Shown here in pieces: positions 1-8,905 of a DNA stretch of 64,000 nt. Every line of letters begins with the position of its first letter. The stretch's first letter is position 1. The DNA comes from Robiginitalea sp. SC105. Its GTDB lineage: Bacteria; Bacteroidota; Bacteroidia; Flavobacteriales; Flavobacteriaceae. A model generated the notes under the pieces. That model saw only the letters and a list, made by a program, of their open reading frames with translations, made no database searches and had not been told where the DNA came from. Position numbers and translations under genes: made by a program. Location: contig NZ_JACLZF010000002.1 in the NCBI RefSeq assembly GCF_014243345.1, positions 1 through 64,000 on the forward strand. Reading direction: 5' to 3'.

Positions 1-86
1 ACCCCTTACCATTCCGAACAGGGAAGTTAAGCCCGTCAGCGCCGATGGTACTGCCTCACAAGGTGGGAGAGTAGGTCGCCGCCTCC
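1..86 (+). rRNA. rrf: 5S ribosomal RNA, 3' part (5' end outside window)
   Basis: The sequence from base 1 reads as the conserved interior and 3' arm of bacterial 5S rRNA: the CCATTCCGAACAG loop region, GAAGTTAAGCCC, CGCCGATGGTACTGC, and the closing GTGGGAGAGTAGGTCGCCGCC. The first part of the gene lies to the left of the window. The exact 3' end is estimated from the end of the helix I strand. A strong terminator follows within a few bases, so this is probably the last gene of an rRNA operon read on the + strand. Confidence 0.95.
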
Positions 87-89
87 TTT

Positions 90-123
90 AAAGCCCCTCA
101 CAGTAATGTGGGGGGCTTTTTTT
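90..123 (+). terminator. Rho-independent terminator of the rRNA operon
   Basis: Arms at 90-101 and 108-119 pair over 12 bp with one G-T wobble, around a 6-nt loop, and are followed by a run of T to 123. It sits a few bases past the 5S rRNA. Confidence 0.9.
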
Positions 124-166
124 ATGCGCGTACGTGAAACAAGTTGAGCATGCCATACGGGGAAAG

Positions 167-198
167 AAAATCCCCTGCAACCGTCGGACTGCAGGGGA
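167..198 (-). terminator. Probable terminator of the minus-strand lipoprotein gene
   Basis: Nine-base arms TCCCCTGCA (171-179) and TGCAGGGGA (190-198) form a perfect stem. Read on the minus strand it is followed by TTTTC. It lies 38 bases past the stop codon of the gene at 236-1201. Confidence 0.65.
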
Positions 199-235
199 AA
201 AACAAACATCGGGAATCCGGAAAAACCTGTGACCC

Positions 236-1201
236 CTATTCTATCACTACCTCAAACGGTTTGAGCATCCCTTTTTCCGAGGCATTCGGCACTTCGGAGA
301 TAAAGGCATAGGAACCGGGCGTCAGCACGGCCTCAAAATACTGGGTGGTACCTGCTGGCGCATCATTGATGCCCCCCATGAAGGTCACACCATCGGGGAG
401 GGTCGAACTCATCAGGCCATCGGGGGTTGCCCAGTTCATCCAGGCTTCCAGTGCTTCGAGGTCGGCACCTTCGTCCAGGCGTACGAGGCTGAGATCGTGC
501 CCCATGAAATTTTCATGGACGATCTGATCGGCATGGGTAACTGAAAAGATGCTTTCCCCTGGCGGGATCTCAGCGGGAAATACAATGCCTTCTTCGCTCG
601 AAAGGGTGATGGACACGTCTGCCTCCGGGGCCTCCAGCCCGCTGTCGGCTTCGGTAACTATCAGTGGTTTGGCCATACCCATGGAAGCGTGGAACTTGCC
701 ATCGGGCATCTTTACATAGCATTCCATCACGTAATAACCCGGTTTCAGCTTAACGGTGCTGATAGCGGTTTCACCTGCGGAAATAATGCCGGTGCCGCCG
801 GAAAACACGATTTGTGAGAACCATTCCGGCAACTTTCCAAAGGCCTCCATGGCCTCATCGTTCCTGCCTTCCATAATCAGTTCCATCCCCGCATCAAAGG
901 GAGGTATGACCTCCTTCTTGGTGTCGGCAATGGTTTTTCCTTCCGGGTAATTGTCCAGCAGGATAAAATGGGGTTCGGTGGACTGGTTTTTATACACGAA
1001 GGTATTCCACCCCGAGGGGATGGTGTCCGGTGCAAAAAATTCCATCGATTTGGTCACTACCTCCACCACAGGGGGTGCCGCGGGCTCCTCCGCAAGGGGT
1101 TCCCCGGATTTTTTATTGTCCGATTTGCAACCCGTCGCAATCAGGACGGCCAGCATCCCCGCCAACGGGGAAACGTGCTTTAAAAGATGTTTTAGTTTCA
1201 T
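236..1201 (-). CDS. Lipoprotein with two cupredoxin-like repeats
   Basis: A 321-residue exported protein of unknown function. The N terminus is a lipoprotein signal ending in IATGC, so it is probably anchored to a membrane by its Cys at about residue 25. The rest falls into two similar halves (about 50-185 and 195-321). Each ends with the pattern GG-x-AG-T-L-x-PG-x-Y, typical of a plastocyanin-like beta fold. The first half carries EPH, ECY, KFH and a nearby Met, which could form a type-1 copper site; the second half lacks these Cys and His residues. Its ATG overlaps the stop of the upstream small membrane gene (ATGA at 1198-1201), so the two are probably translated together. The cupredoxin assignment is by pattern only. 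Confidence 0.75.
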   Translation of the reverse strand: MKLKHLLKHVSPLAGMLAVLIATGCKSDNKKSGEPLAEEPAAPPVVEVVTKSMEFFAPDTIPSGWNTFVYKNQSTEPHFILLDNYPEGKTIADTKKEVIPPFDAGMELIMEGRNDEAMEAFGKLPEWFSQIVFSGGTGIISAGETAISTVKLKPGYYVMECYVKMPDGKFHASMGMAKPLIVTEADSGLEAPEADVSITLSSEEGIVFPAEIPPGESIFSVTHADQIVHENFMGHDLSLVRLDEGADLEALEAWMNWATPDGLMSSTLPDGVTFMGGINDAPAGTTQYFEAVLTPGSYAFISEVPNASEKGMLKPFEVVIE

Positions 1202-1392
1202 TTTTTGGAAAGGATTTTGTTTCTGGTAAACCAGGCAATTGCAAGGAAGAGGACCAATAAGATCACTTTTCCCGCCAGGAAGCCGTACCCGTACTCCGTT
1301 AGCCTGTCCAGGTCCGTCGAAACGATGGAGATGATATGGATCAGCAGGAGGGCGGCGATCAGGGCAGAGGCGTAAAAGATTGCCTTTTTCAT
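1198..1392 (-). CDS. Small two-helix membrane protein
   Basis: A 64-residue protein with two hydrophobic segments (about 4-23 and 38-57) and a basic tail ending in LSKK. No family recognised. The stop codon overlaps the start of the cupredoxin-like lipoprotein by four bases, a usual sign of translational coupling, so it may serve the same envelope function. The terminator at 1401-1437 separates it from the Bor-like gene upstream on the same strand. Confidence 0.7.
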   Translation of the reverse strand: MKKAIFYASALIAALLLIHIISIVSTDLDRLTEYGYGFLAGKVILLVLFLAIAWFTRNKILSKK

Positions 1393-1400
1393 ACAGGTAA

Positions 1401-1437
1401 ATAAAAAAGGGGTAAACCGGATCCGGTTTACCCCTTT
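1401..1437 (-). terminator. Perfect-palindrome terminator of the Bor-like gene
   Basis: Bases 1406-1437 are a perfect 32-nt inverted repeat centred on GGATCC. On the minus strand it is followed by a run of T. It lies 11 bases past the stop of the gene at 1448-1741. Confidence 0.85.
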
Positions 1438-1447
1438 ATGAACAGGT

Positions 1448-1741
1448 TTATTTTGTTACAGTGGTCGTTGTGGGTGTATAAATCCCGAAGGTGAGGGACG
1501 CCACCAGACCGTTAATAAAGGAATGCCTGGTGTGGACCGTGTAATTTTCGGCTCCGTCCGCCATTTCCTTGGAGTCGGAAACCCCAACCGGGGCCAGTCC
1601 ATAGACTACATAGTGGTTCCATTTGGTAACCTGCTGATTCCCCTGGGCGCCACTGCCCACCACACTGGTGTAGGAATAGCAGGAGCTCAGCAGCAGGCAC
1701 ATTGCAAAAAGGGAAGCCATTAATTTCATTGAATTTTTCAT
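1448..1741 (-). CDS. Bor/Iss-like lipoprotein
   Basis: A 97-residue lipoprotein with signal peptide ending in LLLSSC (Cys about residue 21). The C-terminal part, with SFINGLVASLTFGIYTP, closely resembles the conserved end of the phage lambda Bor / E. coli Iss family (FVNGLLGFITFGIYTP). Those are small outer-membrane lipoproteins linked to serum resistance in enterobacteria. Similar proteins occur in free-living Bacteroidetes, where the role is unknown. Length matches the family (about 97). Single-gene unit: its own terminator follows and an unrelated beta-barrel gene lies upstream. Confidence 0.8.
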   Translation of the reverse strand: MKNSMKLMASLFAMCLLLSSCYSYTSVVGSGAQGNQQVTKWNHYVVYGLAPVGVSDSKEMADGAENYTVHTRHSFINGLVASLTFGIYTPTTTTVTK

Positions 1742-1785
1742 GATTTCAGTTGGATTTAATAATGAGAATATAGATGTGTTTTCGT

Positions 1786-2280
1786 TTAAATGGGGAATCT
1801 GACCCCGCCCAGAACCACGAGCTGCCCCTGGTCGATGATCACGTATTTGACTTCGGCAAAGGGGATGATGGCCCCCCCGATGTCAAAGTTGGCCCCGGCC
1901 CCGAGGTTCAGACCGAACCGACCGTCCGAAGCGGAGACCGTACCCCCGAAACCGGTATCCCCGGAAACTTTGACGCGGGAGTAATTCAGGCCGGCCAGAC
2001 CGTAAACGCCTGCCCCGTCCGTATCCAGGAAATAATAATTGGCATTTCCGTTGACTTCAAACCAGTTGAAATCCACGCCTCCCTCTTCCCTGGGGAAGTA
2101 GTAAATGAGGGATGGGGAAATCGTCAGGCTTGTCGCTATGGGGAATTCTGCATTCGCTCCGATACCCAGGTTCTCGATTTCGGTGCCATAGGCGAGGAAT
2201 CCGCCGATCCGGGTATCCTCCTGGGCTGTCATAACATTTGCTGTGATAAGGCAAAACAGTATACATACTGCGCGTTTCAT
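1786..2280 (-). CDS. Outer-membrane beta-barrel protein
   Basis: A 164-residue protein with a signal peptide of about 19 residues ending in MTAQ. The mature part alternates hydrophobic and polar residues with many Gly and aromatic residues (GLAGLNYSRVKVSG, GLNLGAGANFDIGG), as in small eight-stranded OmpA/OmpX-type barrels of Bacteroidetes. It ends in GGVRFPI, an aromatic-containing final strand typical of barrel assembly. Specific function cannot be told. Confidence 0.8.
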   Translation of the reverse strand: MKRAVCILFCLITANVMTAQEDTRIGGFLAYGTEIENLGIGANAEFPIATSLTISPSLIYYFPREEGGVDFNWFEVNGNANYYFLDTDGAGVYGLAGLNYSRVKVSGDTGFGGTVSASDGRFGLNLGAGANFDIGGAIIPFAEVKYVIIDQGQLVVLGGVRFPI

Positions 2281-2467
2281 ATAGATGGGTTTTTATTAAT
2301 AATTTCCGGATTTGTGCTGCAGTCGGAAGGGATGCCTCATTCAGGCATGCCCCGTGCGGGGATAACTGCAAACTGAAAGTATTGGGAATGCGCGAGAACG
2401 CATCGAACAGATGTATCAAATGATGAAACAAATGTATAAACAGCCCAAAGGACGGGCTGTCTGACCA

Positions 2468-2503
2468 TTTTAAAAGGAAAAAGCCGCGGTTTCCCGCGGC
2501 TTT
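2468..2503 (-). terminator. Terminator of gltBD
   Basis: Ten-base arms at 2480-2489 and 2494-2503 (AAAGCCGCGG / CCGCGGCTTT) close a TTTC loop. On the minus strand the stem is followed by TTTCC and TTTT. It lies 24 bases past the gltD stop. A second hairpin (ACAGCCC / GGGCTGT, about 2443-2463) lies just beyond. Confidence 0.75.
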
Positions 2504-2527
2504 CCATCAGAAACCTATAGCTAATTC

Positions 2528-3994
2528 TCAAACCCTGGGAAGGTCCCCCTCGCCCTTTAGGGGCAATTCAGAACTTCCCATAAGATAGGTATCCACATAA
2601 TGCGCTGCCTGCCTGCCTTCCGAAATGGCCCAGACGATCAGGGACTGGCCCCGGCGCTGGTCCCCCGCGGCAAAGACACCGGGGACATTCGTTTGGTAGT
2701 CGGAAACAGGCGCTTTGATATTCGTCCTCGGGTCCATTTCCAGACCCAGCTGGTCGGCCAGGGTGGACTCGGACCCGGTGAAGCCCAGTGCCAGCAGTGC
2801 CAGGTCACAGGGCCATTCCTTCTCCGTGCCCTTGAGCTCAACCAGTTTTGGCCGCTGTCCGGGAATGTTTTCCCATTCCACCTCCACGGTAACCAGGCTC
2901 TTCAGGTTGCCCTTTTCATCGCCCTTGAATTCCTTGGTGGATATGCTGAAGTAGCGCTCGGCCCCTTCCTTGTGGGACGAGCTGGTCCTTAGCCGCATGG
3001 GCCAGAAGGGCCAGGGCTGGTCCTCGGGCCGGCTTCCCGGCGGCTTGCTGAGGATCTCAAAATTCGCCACGGATTCAGCCCCTTGCCGGAAAGAGGTACC
3101 GATGCAGTCCGAACCGGTGTCTCCCCCGCCAATTACAACGACCTTCTTGTTTTTTGCGCTGATGGCTTCCCCTTCGAAGGAACTGCCGGCTACCCGGCGG
3201 TTGTTCTGCGCAAGGAAGTCCATCGCCTGCACGACCCCCTTGAGGTCGGCACCGGGGATAGGGAGCGGCCGGCGCACCGTTGCCCCGCCGCACAGTACGA
3301 TGGCATCGAATTCCTCCCGGAGTTGGGGGGCTTTGATGTCTTTGCCAACGTGTACCCCGCACCGGAATTCGATCCCTTCTGCCTCCAGGATTTCGAGCCT
3401 TCGGTCGATGACGTGCTTCTCCATTTTGAAGTCCGGGATGCCAAACCGCAGGAGGCCCCCCGGTTTCTCGTCCCGCTCGAAAACGGTGACCAGGTGCCCG
3501 GCGCGGTTGAGTTGCTGGGCTGCCGCAAGGCCTGCGGGCCCGGAGCCGACCACGGCAACTTTTTTACCCGTGCGTTCAGCCGGCGGGAGGGCCTGCACCC
3601 AACCCTTTTCAAATGCTGTTTCGGCAATGCTTTTCTCAATATTCTCTATGCTGACAGGGTCTTCATTGATCCCGAGCACACAGGCTTCCTCACAGGGGGC
3701 CGGACACAACCGGCCGGTAAACTCCGGGAAGTTGTTGGTGGCGTGCAATATCTCGGCCGCCTTGTCCCATTTGCCCCGGTATACGGCATCGTTGAAATCG
3801 GGGATCAGGTTGCCCAGCGGGCAGCCGCTGTGGCAAAAGGGGATCCCGCAGTCCATGCACCGGGCGCCCTGTTCCTTCAAGGCCTTTTCGGGCAGGGGCT
3901 TGGTGAATTCCCTGTAGTTCTTCAGACGTTCCTCCACGGGCGCATAGGGCTCTACCTTGCGCTCGTATTCCATAAATCCTGTAATCTTTCCCAT
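2528..3994 (-). CDS. gltD: Glutamate synthase (NADPH) small subunit
   Basis: Beta subunit of glutamate synthase, 488 residues, the normal length. It passes electrons from NAD(P)H through FAD and two 4Fe-4S clusters to the large subunit. The N-terminal domain has the cluster cysteines in [14 protein letters not shown] (about 46-59) and CPAPCEEAC (about 97-105). Two dinucleotide folds follow: [16 protein letters not shown] (about 147) for FAD and [12 protein letters not shown] (about 286) for NAD(P)H. The C-terminal [19 protein letters not shown] is the FAD-closing motif of the family. Its ATG begins one base after the gltB stop, so the two are one operon. Confidence 0.97.
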   Translation of the reverse strand: MGKITGFMEYERKVEPYAPVEERLKNYREFTKPLPEKALKEQGARCMDCGIPFCHSGCPLGNLIPDFNDAVYRGKWDKAAEILHATNNFPEFTGRLCPAPCEEACVLGINEDPVSIENIEKSIAETAFEKGWVQALPPAERTGKKVAVVGSGPAGLAAAQQLNRAGHLVTVFERDEKPGGLLRFGIPDFKMEKHVIDRRLEILEAEGIEFRCGVHVGKDIKAPQLREEFDAIVLCGGATVRRPLPIPGADLKGVVQAMDFLAQNNRRVAGSSFEGEAISAKNKKVVVIGGGDTGSDCIGTSFRQGAESVANFEILSKPPGSRPEDQPWPFWPMRLRTSSSHKEGAERYFSISTKEFKGDEKGNLKSLVTVEVEWENIPGQRPKLVELKGTEKEWPCDLALLALGFTGSESTLADQLGLEMDPRTNIKAPVSDYQTNVPGVFAAGDQRRGQSLIVWAISEGRQAAHYVDTYLMGSSELPLKGEGDLPRV

Positions 3995-3995
3995 T

Positions 3996-6900
3996 TTAAA
4001 TCGTCTCTAGCTTTTCATTTTCCAAACGGATCAGCGCCTGCCGGTATTCTTCCGGGAATACCTTGATAAACTGGGGCAGGAAGGTCTCCCACTTCTCCAG
4101 GATTTCCTGTGCCAGCGGGCTGAAGGTGGCATTGTAATGGTTTTCGATCATCGCCTTGAGTTCTGCAATATCCTGGTCCTCCTCTACCTTGAGCAGGTTG
4201 AGCGCCTCCTTGTTGCAGTTTCGTTCAAAGGTCTTGTCCCGGTCCAGGACATAGGCGATCCCGCCGCTCATACCGGCCCCGAAATTGCGGCCGACCCCGC
4301 CCAGGATCACGGCCACGCCCCCGGTCATGTATTCGCAACCGTGGTCGCCGATCCCCTCCACAACGGCACGGGCACCGGAATTCCGGACGCAGAAGCGCTC
4401 CCCGGCCTTCCCGTTGATATAGGCCTCCCCCGAGGTGGCTCCATACAGGCATACATTTCCCGTGATGATGTTTTCCTCCGGGCGGATGGTGGAGCCGCCG
4501 GGTACCTTGATGATCAGCCGGGCACCGGAAAGCCCCTTGCCCAGGTAGTCGTTTGTGTTGCCGTTTACGATCATCGTCAGCCCCTTGGTGGCAAACGCGC
4601 CGAAACTCTGGCCCGCCGAGCCCGTAAAATTCAGGCGGAGCGTATTGTCCGGTAAGCCTTCGGCCCCGTAAATCTTGGAGATCTCATTGCTGATGATGGC
4701 TCCCACGGCACGGTCCGTGTTGTGGATGGGGAAGTCCAGGCTTGTTTTCTCCTTCCGGAACAGGGCGAGATGCGCCTTCTCGATGATTTCGAACTCGATG
4801 GACCGCTCGATGTTGTGGTTTTGCTTTGTGGTATTGTACAACTTGGTGCCTATTGGGACAGGTACCTGGTACAGGATGGGGCTCAGGTCGATGCCCCGGG
4901 CCTTGTAGTGGTCGATTGCCTTGCGGCGGTCGAGTTTCTGTACCTGGCCGACCATCTCGTCGATGGTCCGGAAGCCGAGTTTGGCCATGATCTCCCGCAG
5001 CTCCTCGGCCACGAAATACATATAGTTGACCACGTGTTCCGGCTTGCCCTCGAACTTCTTCCGCAATTCCGGGTTCTGGGTGGCGATCCCCACCGGGCAG
5101 GTATTCAGGTGGCAGACACGCATCATGATACAGCCCGAAGCCACCAGGGGTGCGGTCGCAAACCCGAACTCCTCGGCCCCCAACAGGCAGGCCACAGCCA
5201 CGTCCCGGCCGGTTTTCAACTGGCCGTCGCATTCGAGTGCCACCCGGTTGCGCAGGTCGTTCATCACCAGGGTTTGCTGGGCTTCGGAGATCCCGAGTTC
5301 CCAGGGCAGCCCGGCGTGTTTCAGGGAGGTGAGGGGGGAGGCACCCGTCCCGCCGTCGTGCCCGGATATCAGGATGACGTCGGCTTTGGCCTTGGATACC
5401 CCGGCGGCCACGGTTCCCACGCCAACTTCCGAAACCAGCTTGACATTGATCCGGGCATTCCGGTTGGCCGATTTCAGGTCGTAGATCAGCTGGGACAAAT
5501 CCTCAATCGAATAGATATCGTGGTGGGGCGGGGGCGAGATCAGGCCCACATACGGGGTGGAATTCCGGGTTTTTGCAATGGCCGGATTCACCTTGGGCCC
5601 GGGTAACTGGCCGCCTTCCCCTGGCTTGGCGCCCTGGGCCATTTTTATCTGGATCTCCCGGGCGTTGGTCAGGTAATTCGAGGTCACCCCGAACCGGCCG
5701 GAAGCCACCTGCTTGATGGCGCTGTTCCGCCAGTCGCCGGTCTGGCTCCGGTAGAACCGGTCGGCATCCTCCCCGCCTTCGCCCGAATTGCTTTTGCCCC
5801 CGATCCGGTTCATGGCAATAGCCAGGTTTTCGTGGGCTTCCTTGCTGATGGAGCCATAGGACATGGCCCCGGTCTTGAAGCGTTTGACGATTTCGGTCCA
5901 GGGTTCCACCTCATCGAGGGGGATGGGGTCGTAATTCGAAAATTCAAACAGCCCCCGGATGGTCATCAGGTTTTTGGTCTGCTCGTTGACCAGGGCGGCG
6001 TATTCCTTATAGGTTTGGGGCTCGTTCAGGCGCACGGCCTTCTGGAGCTTTGCAATGGACAACGGGTTGAACATGTGCTTTTCGCCATCCCGCCTCCAGC
6101 GGTACTCGCCCCCGATTTCCAGCTCCAGCGTGGCGGCCACTTCCTTGCGGTCGAAGGCCTTGTGGTGCCTCAGGGCAATTTCTTTTTCCATCTCGTACAG
6201 CCCGATCCCCTCGATCCGGGTAGGGGTGTTGGGGAAGTATTTTTCCACCATTTTCGAGTTGAGGCCGATGCATTCGAAAAGTTGAGACCCCCTGTAGGAG
6301 TTCAGGGTGGAGATCCCGATCTTGTTCATCACCTTCAGGATGCCCTTTCCGATGGCCTTATTGTAATTCTGGATGGCCTCTTCCAGGCTGACATCCTGTA
6401 TGTCGTGTTCCTCGATCTGCTCGGCGATGATTTCATTGACCAGGTAGGGGTTGATCGCACTGGCGCCAAAACCGAAGAGGAGCGCAAAGTGGTGGACTTC
6501 CCGGGGTTCGGCCGATTCGATGATAATGCTGAGCTTGGAACGCCTGCCCACCCGGTGGAGGCCGCTGTTCACATAGGAACAGGCCAGCAGGGCCGGGATT
6601 GGGGCCAGTTCCTGGCTGACGTTCCGGTCCGAGAGGATGATGATGTTCCCGCCCTCGTCGATGGCCTGGGAGGCCTGGGCCAGGACACTTTCCAGCGCAT
6701 TTTCCAACCCGTTGAGCCCCTTTTCGATCTCGTAGAGGATGGGGATGGAAACCACCTTGTAATGGGGGCTGCTGTCGTAATTCTTGATTTTGTCAAGGTC
6801 TTCCTTGGAGATGACCGGGTTCTGGATCTTCAGTTTGCGGCACTGCAGCTCGGAAATATCGAACAGGTTGTGGTCTGCCCCCAGGGTGAGGCTGATGTCG

Positions 6901-8498
6901 CAGATCAGTTCTTCCCGGATCCCGTCCAGGGGCGGGTTGGTCACCTGGGCGAACAGCTGTTTAAAATAGTTGTAGATCAGCTGCGGCCGTTCGGAAAGGA
7001 CGGCGATGGGTGTGTCGGACCCCATGGACCCGATCGGCTCCTTGGCCGCTTTGGCCATGGGCAGGATGATGGTGTTGATGTCCTCCAGGGTATATCCGTA
7101 GGCTGCCTTCCGCTTTTCCAGGGATGCTTCCCCCAGGAACAGCGGGCAGTCGTTGTAGGGGATGTCCCGCAGGTGCACCAGGTTCTTTTTGAGCCATTCG
7201 CGATAGGGGTGTTGCCCCGCTATGGCTTCCTTGATCTCCTCGTCGTTGACGATGCGGCCTTCCTCCATATTCACCAGGAACATCTTGCCGGGTTCCAACC
7301 GGCCGTGGAAGGCGATGTTTTCCGGTTCCAGGTCCAGCACCCCGGTTTCCGAGGACATCACCACGTATCCGTCCTTGGTCACCGAGTACCGGGAGGGCCT
7401 CAGGCCGTTCCGGTCCAGGACCGCGCCAATGTAGTTCCCATCGGTAAAGGGGATGGATGCCGGGCCGTCCCAGGGTTCCATCAGGCAGGAGTTGAATTCG
7501 TAAAAGGCCCGTTTGGATTCTGACATGTCCGGGTTTTTCTCCCAGGCCTCAGGGACCAGCATCATCATTACTTCCGGCAGGGAGCGGCCGGTCATCAGCA
7601 GGAGTTCCACCACCATGTCCATGGTAGCCGAATCCGACTTGCCCGGCAGGATGGTCGGCAGGATATCCTTGATCTCGTCCCCGAAAAGGTCACTCTTGAA
7701 AAGGTTTTCCCGGGAGTGCATGCGGGAGACATTCCCCCGGAGCGTATTGATTTCGCCGTTGTGGCACATATAGCGGAAGGGCTGTGCCAGGTCCCAGGTA
7801 GGGAAGGTGTTGGTTGAAAACCGCTGGTGTACCAGCGCCAGCCTGGTAACGACCCGGGGGTCCATCAGGTCTTTGTAATACAGCTTGATGTCGATGGGCA
7901 TCAGCAGCCCCTTGAAGATGATGATCCGCGTGGAGAGGCTGGGCAGGTAGAAGAACCCACGCTCCGACAATTTGGAATCGATCACGGCGCGTTCCGTTTT
8001 TTTCCGGGCTATGAAAAGCTTGCGTTCAAATTCAAAATCCCCCTGTTCGTCCGAGTTTTTCCCGACAAAAACCTGTTTTACAAAGGGTTCGGTTTCCGCA
8101 GCAATACGCCCGGGGACCCGCCGGTTAACCGGCACATCCCGCCATCCCAGCAACTTGAGGCCTTGTTGTTCCAGGTTTTCCCCGAATAACTGGGTGCAGA
8201 AATCCCGCTGGTTTTCCCGCTGGGGCAGAAACACGTTGCCCACGGCATAGTTGCCCGGAGCGGGAAGGCCAAAGGAACAGACCTCGGTAAAGAATTCGTG
8301 GGGGATATCAATCAGGATTCCGGCGCCATCCCCTGTTTTCCCATCGGCACTAACGGCCCCGCGGTGCTCCAGTTTTTCCAGGATCTCAAGTGCCTTGTGG
8401 ATGATGTCATTGGACTTGCGGCCCTTCAGGCTGCAGATAAAGCCCGCACCGCAGTTGTCGTGTTCAAATTCGGGTAGGTATAATCCTTGTTTTTTCAT
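3996..8498 (-). CDS. gltB: Glutamate synthase large subunit
   Basis: Alpha subunit of glutamate synthase, which makes two glutamates from glutamine and 2-oxoglutarate. I place the start at 8498, giving 1500 residues, because Cys16 in HDNCGAG then follows a short propeptide. This Cys is the N-terminal nucleophile of the class II amidotransferase domain after cleavage. An upstream in-frame ATG at 8540 would add 14 residues. The domains run: amidotransferase (about 16-420), central domain, FMN-binding synthase barrel (GAKPGEGGQLPGPKV, SGHDGGTGASP), the 3Fe-4S ligands in CHLNTCPVG, and the C-terminal beta-helix with Gly-rich repeats. gltD follows after one base. Confidence 0.97.
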   Translation of the reverse strand: MKKQGLYLPEFEHDNCGAGFICSLKGRKSNDIIHKALEILEKLEHRGAVSADGKTGDGAGILIDIPHEFFTEVCSFGLPAPGNYAVGNVFLPQRENQRDFCTQLFGENLEQQGLKLLGWRDVPVNRRVPGRIAAETEPFVKQVFVGKNSDEQGDFEFERKLFIARKKTERAVIDSKLSERGFFYLPSLSTRIIIFKGLLMPIDIKLYYKDLMDPRVVTRLALVHQRFSTNTFPTWDLAQPFRYMCHNGEINTLRGNVSRMHSRENLFKSDLFGDEIKDILPTILPGKSDSATMDMVVELLLMTGRSLPEVMMMLVPEAWEKNPDMSESKRAFYEFNSCLMEPWDGPASIPFTDGNYIGAVLDRNGLRPSRYSVTKDGYVVMSSETGVLDLEPENIAFHGRLEPGKMFLVNMEEGRIVNDEEIKEAIAGQHPYREWLKKNLVHLRDIPYNDCPLFLGEASLEKRKAAYGYTLEDINTIILPMAKAAKEPIGSMGSDTPIAVLSERPQLIYNYFKQLFAQVTNPPLDGIREELICDISLTLGADHNLFDISELQCRKLKIQNPVISKEDLDKIKNYDSSPHYKVVSIPILYEIEKGLNGLENALESVLAQASQAIDEGGNIIILSDRNVSQELAPIPALLACSYVNSGLHRVGRRSKLSIIIESAEPREVHHFALLFGFGASAINPYLVNEIIAEQIEEHDIQDVSLEEAIQNYNKAIGKGILKVMNKIGISTLNSYRGSQLFECIGLNSKMVEKYFPNTPTRIEGIGLYEMEKEIALRHHKAFDRKEVAATLELEIGGEYRWRRDGEKHMFNPLSIAKLQKAVRLNEPQTYKEYAALVNEQTKNLMTIRGLFEFSNYDPIPLDEVEPWTEIVKRFKTGAMSYGSISKEAHENLAIAMNRIGGKSNSGEGGEDADRFYRSQTGDWRNSAIKQVASGRFGVTSNYLTNAREIQIKMAQGAKPGEGGQLPGPKVNPAIAKTRNSTPYVGLISPPPHHDIYSIEDLSQLIYDLKSANRNARINVKLVSEVGVGTVAAGVSKAKADVILISGHDGGTGASPLTSLKHAGLPWELGISEAQQTLVMNDLRNRVALECDGQLKTGRDVAVACLLGAEEFGFATAPLVASGCIMMRVCHLNTCPVGIATQNPELRKKFEGKPEHVVNYMYFVAEELREIMAKLGFRTIDEMVGQVQKLDRRKAIDHYKARGIDLSPILYQVPVPIGTKLYNTTKQNHNIERSIEFEIIEKAHLALFRKEKTSLDFPIHNTDRAVGAIISNEISKIYGAEGLPDNTLRLNFTGSAGQSFGAFATKGLTMIVNGNTNDYLGKGLSGARLIIKVPGGSTIRPEENIITGNVCLYGATSGEAYINGKAGERFCVRNSGARAVVEGIGDHGCEYMTGGVAVILGGVGRNFGAGMSGGIAYVLDRDKTFERNCNKEALNLLKVEEDQDIAELKAMIENHYNATFSPLAQEILEKWETFLPQFIKVFPEEYRQALIRLENEKLETI

Positions 8499-8592
8499 AG
8501 TCGTCTCGATCTGTGTTATCGCAGCCGTTGCCCGCGTCAATAAGGCCTGTGACCTAGGGCCGTGCCGGCATATTCCGATTGCACGATTATCT

Positions 8593-8600
8593 CAAAATTA
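8593..8600 (-). promoter_or_regulatory. Candidate -7 box for gltBD
   Basis: Minus strand reads TAATTTTG, matching the Bacteroidetes -7 consensus TAnnTTTG, about 95 bases before the gltB ATG. No clear -33 TTG at the usual spacing was seen. Confidence 0.45.
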
Positions 8601-8609
8601 GCGATATGC

Positions 8610-8629
8610 ATACCATTAATTCATGGTAT
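8610..8629. promoter_or_regulatory. Palindrome upstream of gltB, possible operator
   Basis: ATACCAT (8610-8616), six-base spacer TAATTC, ATGGTAT (8623-8629): perfect 7-bp arms. It lies 10 bases upstream of the candidate -7 box, inside the region RNA polymerase would cover. The size and symmetry suit a dimeric regulator. Regulator unknown. Confidence 0.45.
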
Positions 8630-8905
8630 TTTGTGATAATATGCAAAAAATTCAACGTTTGTAATTAAACATTAAAAAAATCCCAAATTAGGAACAGAGG
8701 GTAAATCATATTGTGGATTTGCTAAAACCACGAAGCGGGAATGCCCCGGGTCGGCCCGAGGGAGGGGTCGGCCGGTGGAATTTTTGATTGATCGGGGGTC
8801 ACCCCTTAAAAAATACGGGGGTGGGTAGTCATTTGATGAAATTCTGCTGGAATTGTAACGATTAACAGGGGTGCGTCAGGACCATGCTGATAGCAATCCA
8901 CCAAG

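Larger units (their letters stand above)
8499..8905. other. Intergenic region with gltB promoter and candidate operator
   Basis: 407 bases without a convincing gene. The half next to gltB is AT-rich and holds a -7 box and a palindrome, listed separately. The half next to the sulfatase stop (8700-8905) is GC-rich with G-runs. I saw no clear terminator for the sulfatase gene there. Confidence 0.6.

Noticed and set aside
2337-2531. A 64-codon minus-strand frame past gltD
   Set aside because: It spans the gltBD terminator hairpins and overlaps the gltD stop; no family features.
5832-7523. A 563-codon plus-strand frame inside gltB
   Set aside because: Antisense shadow of gltB; no family features.
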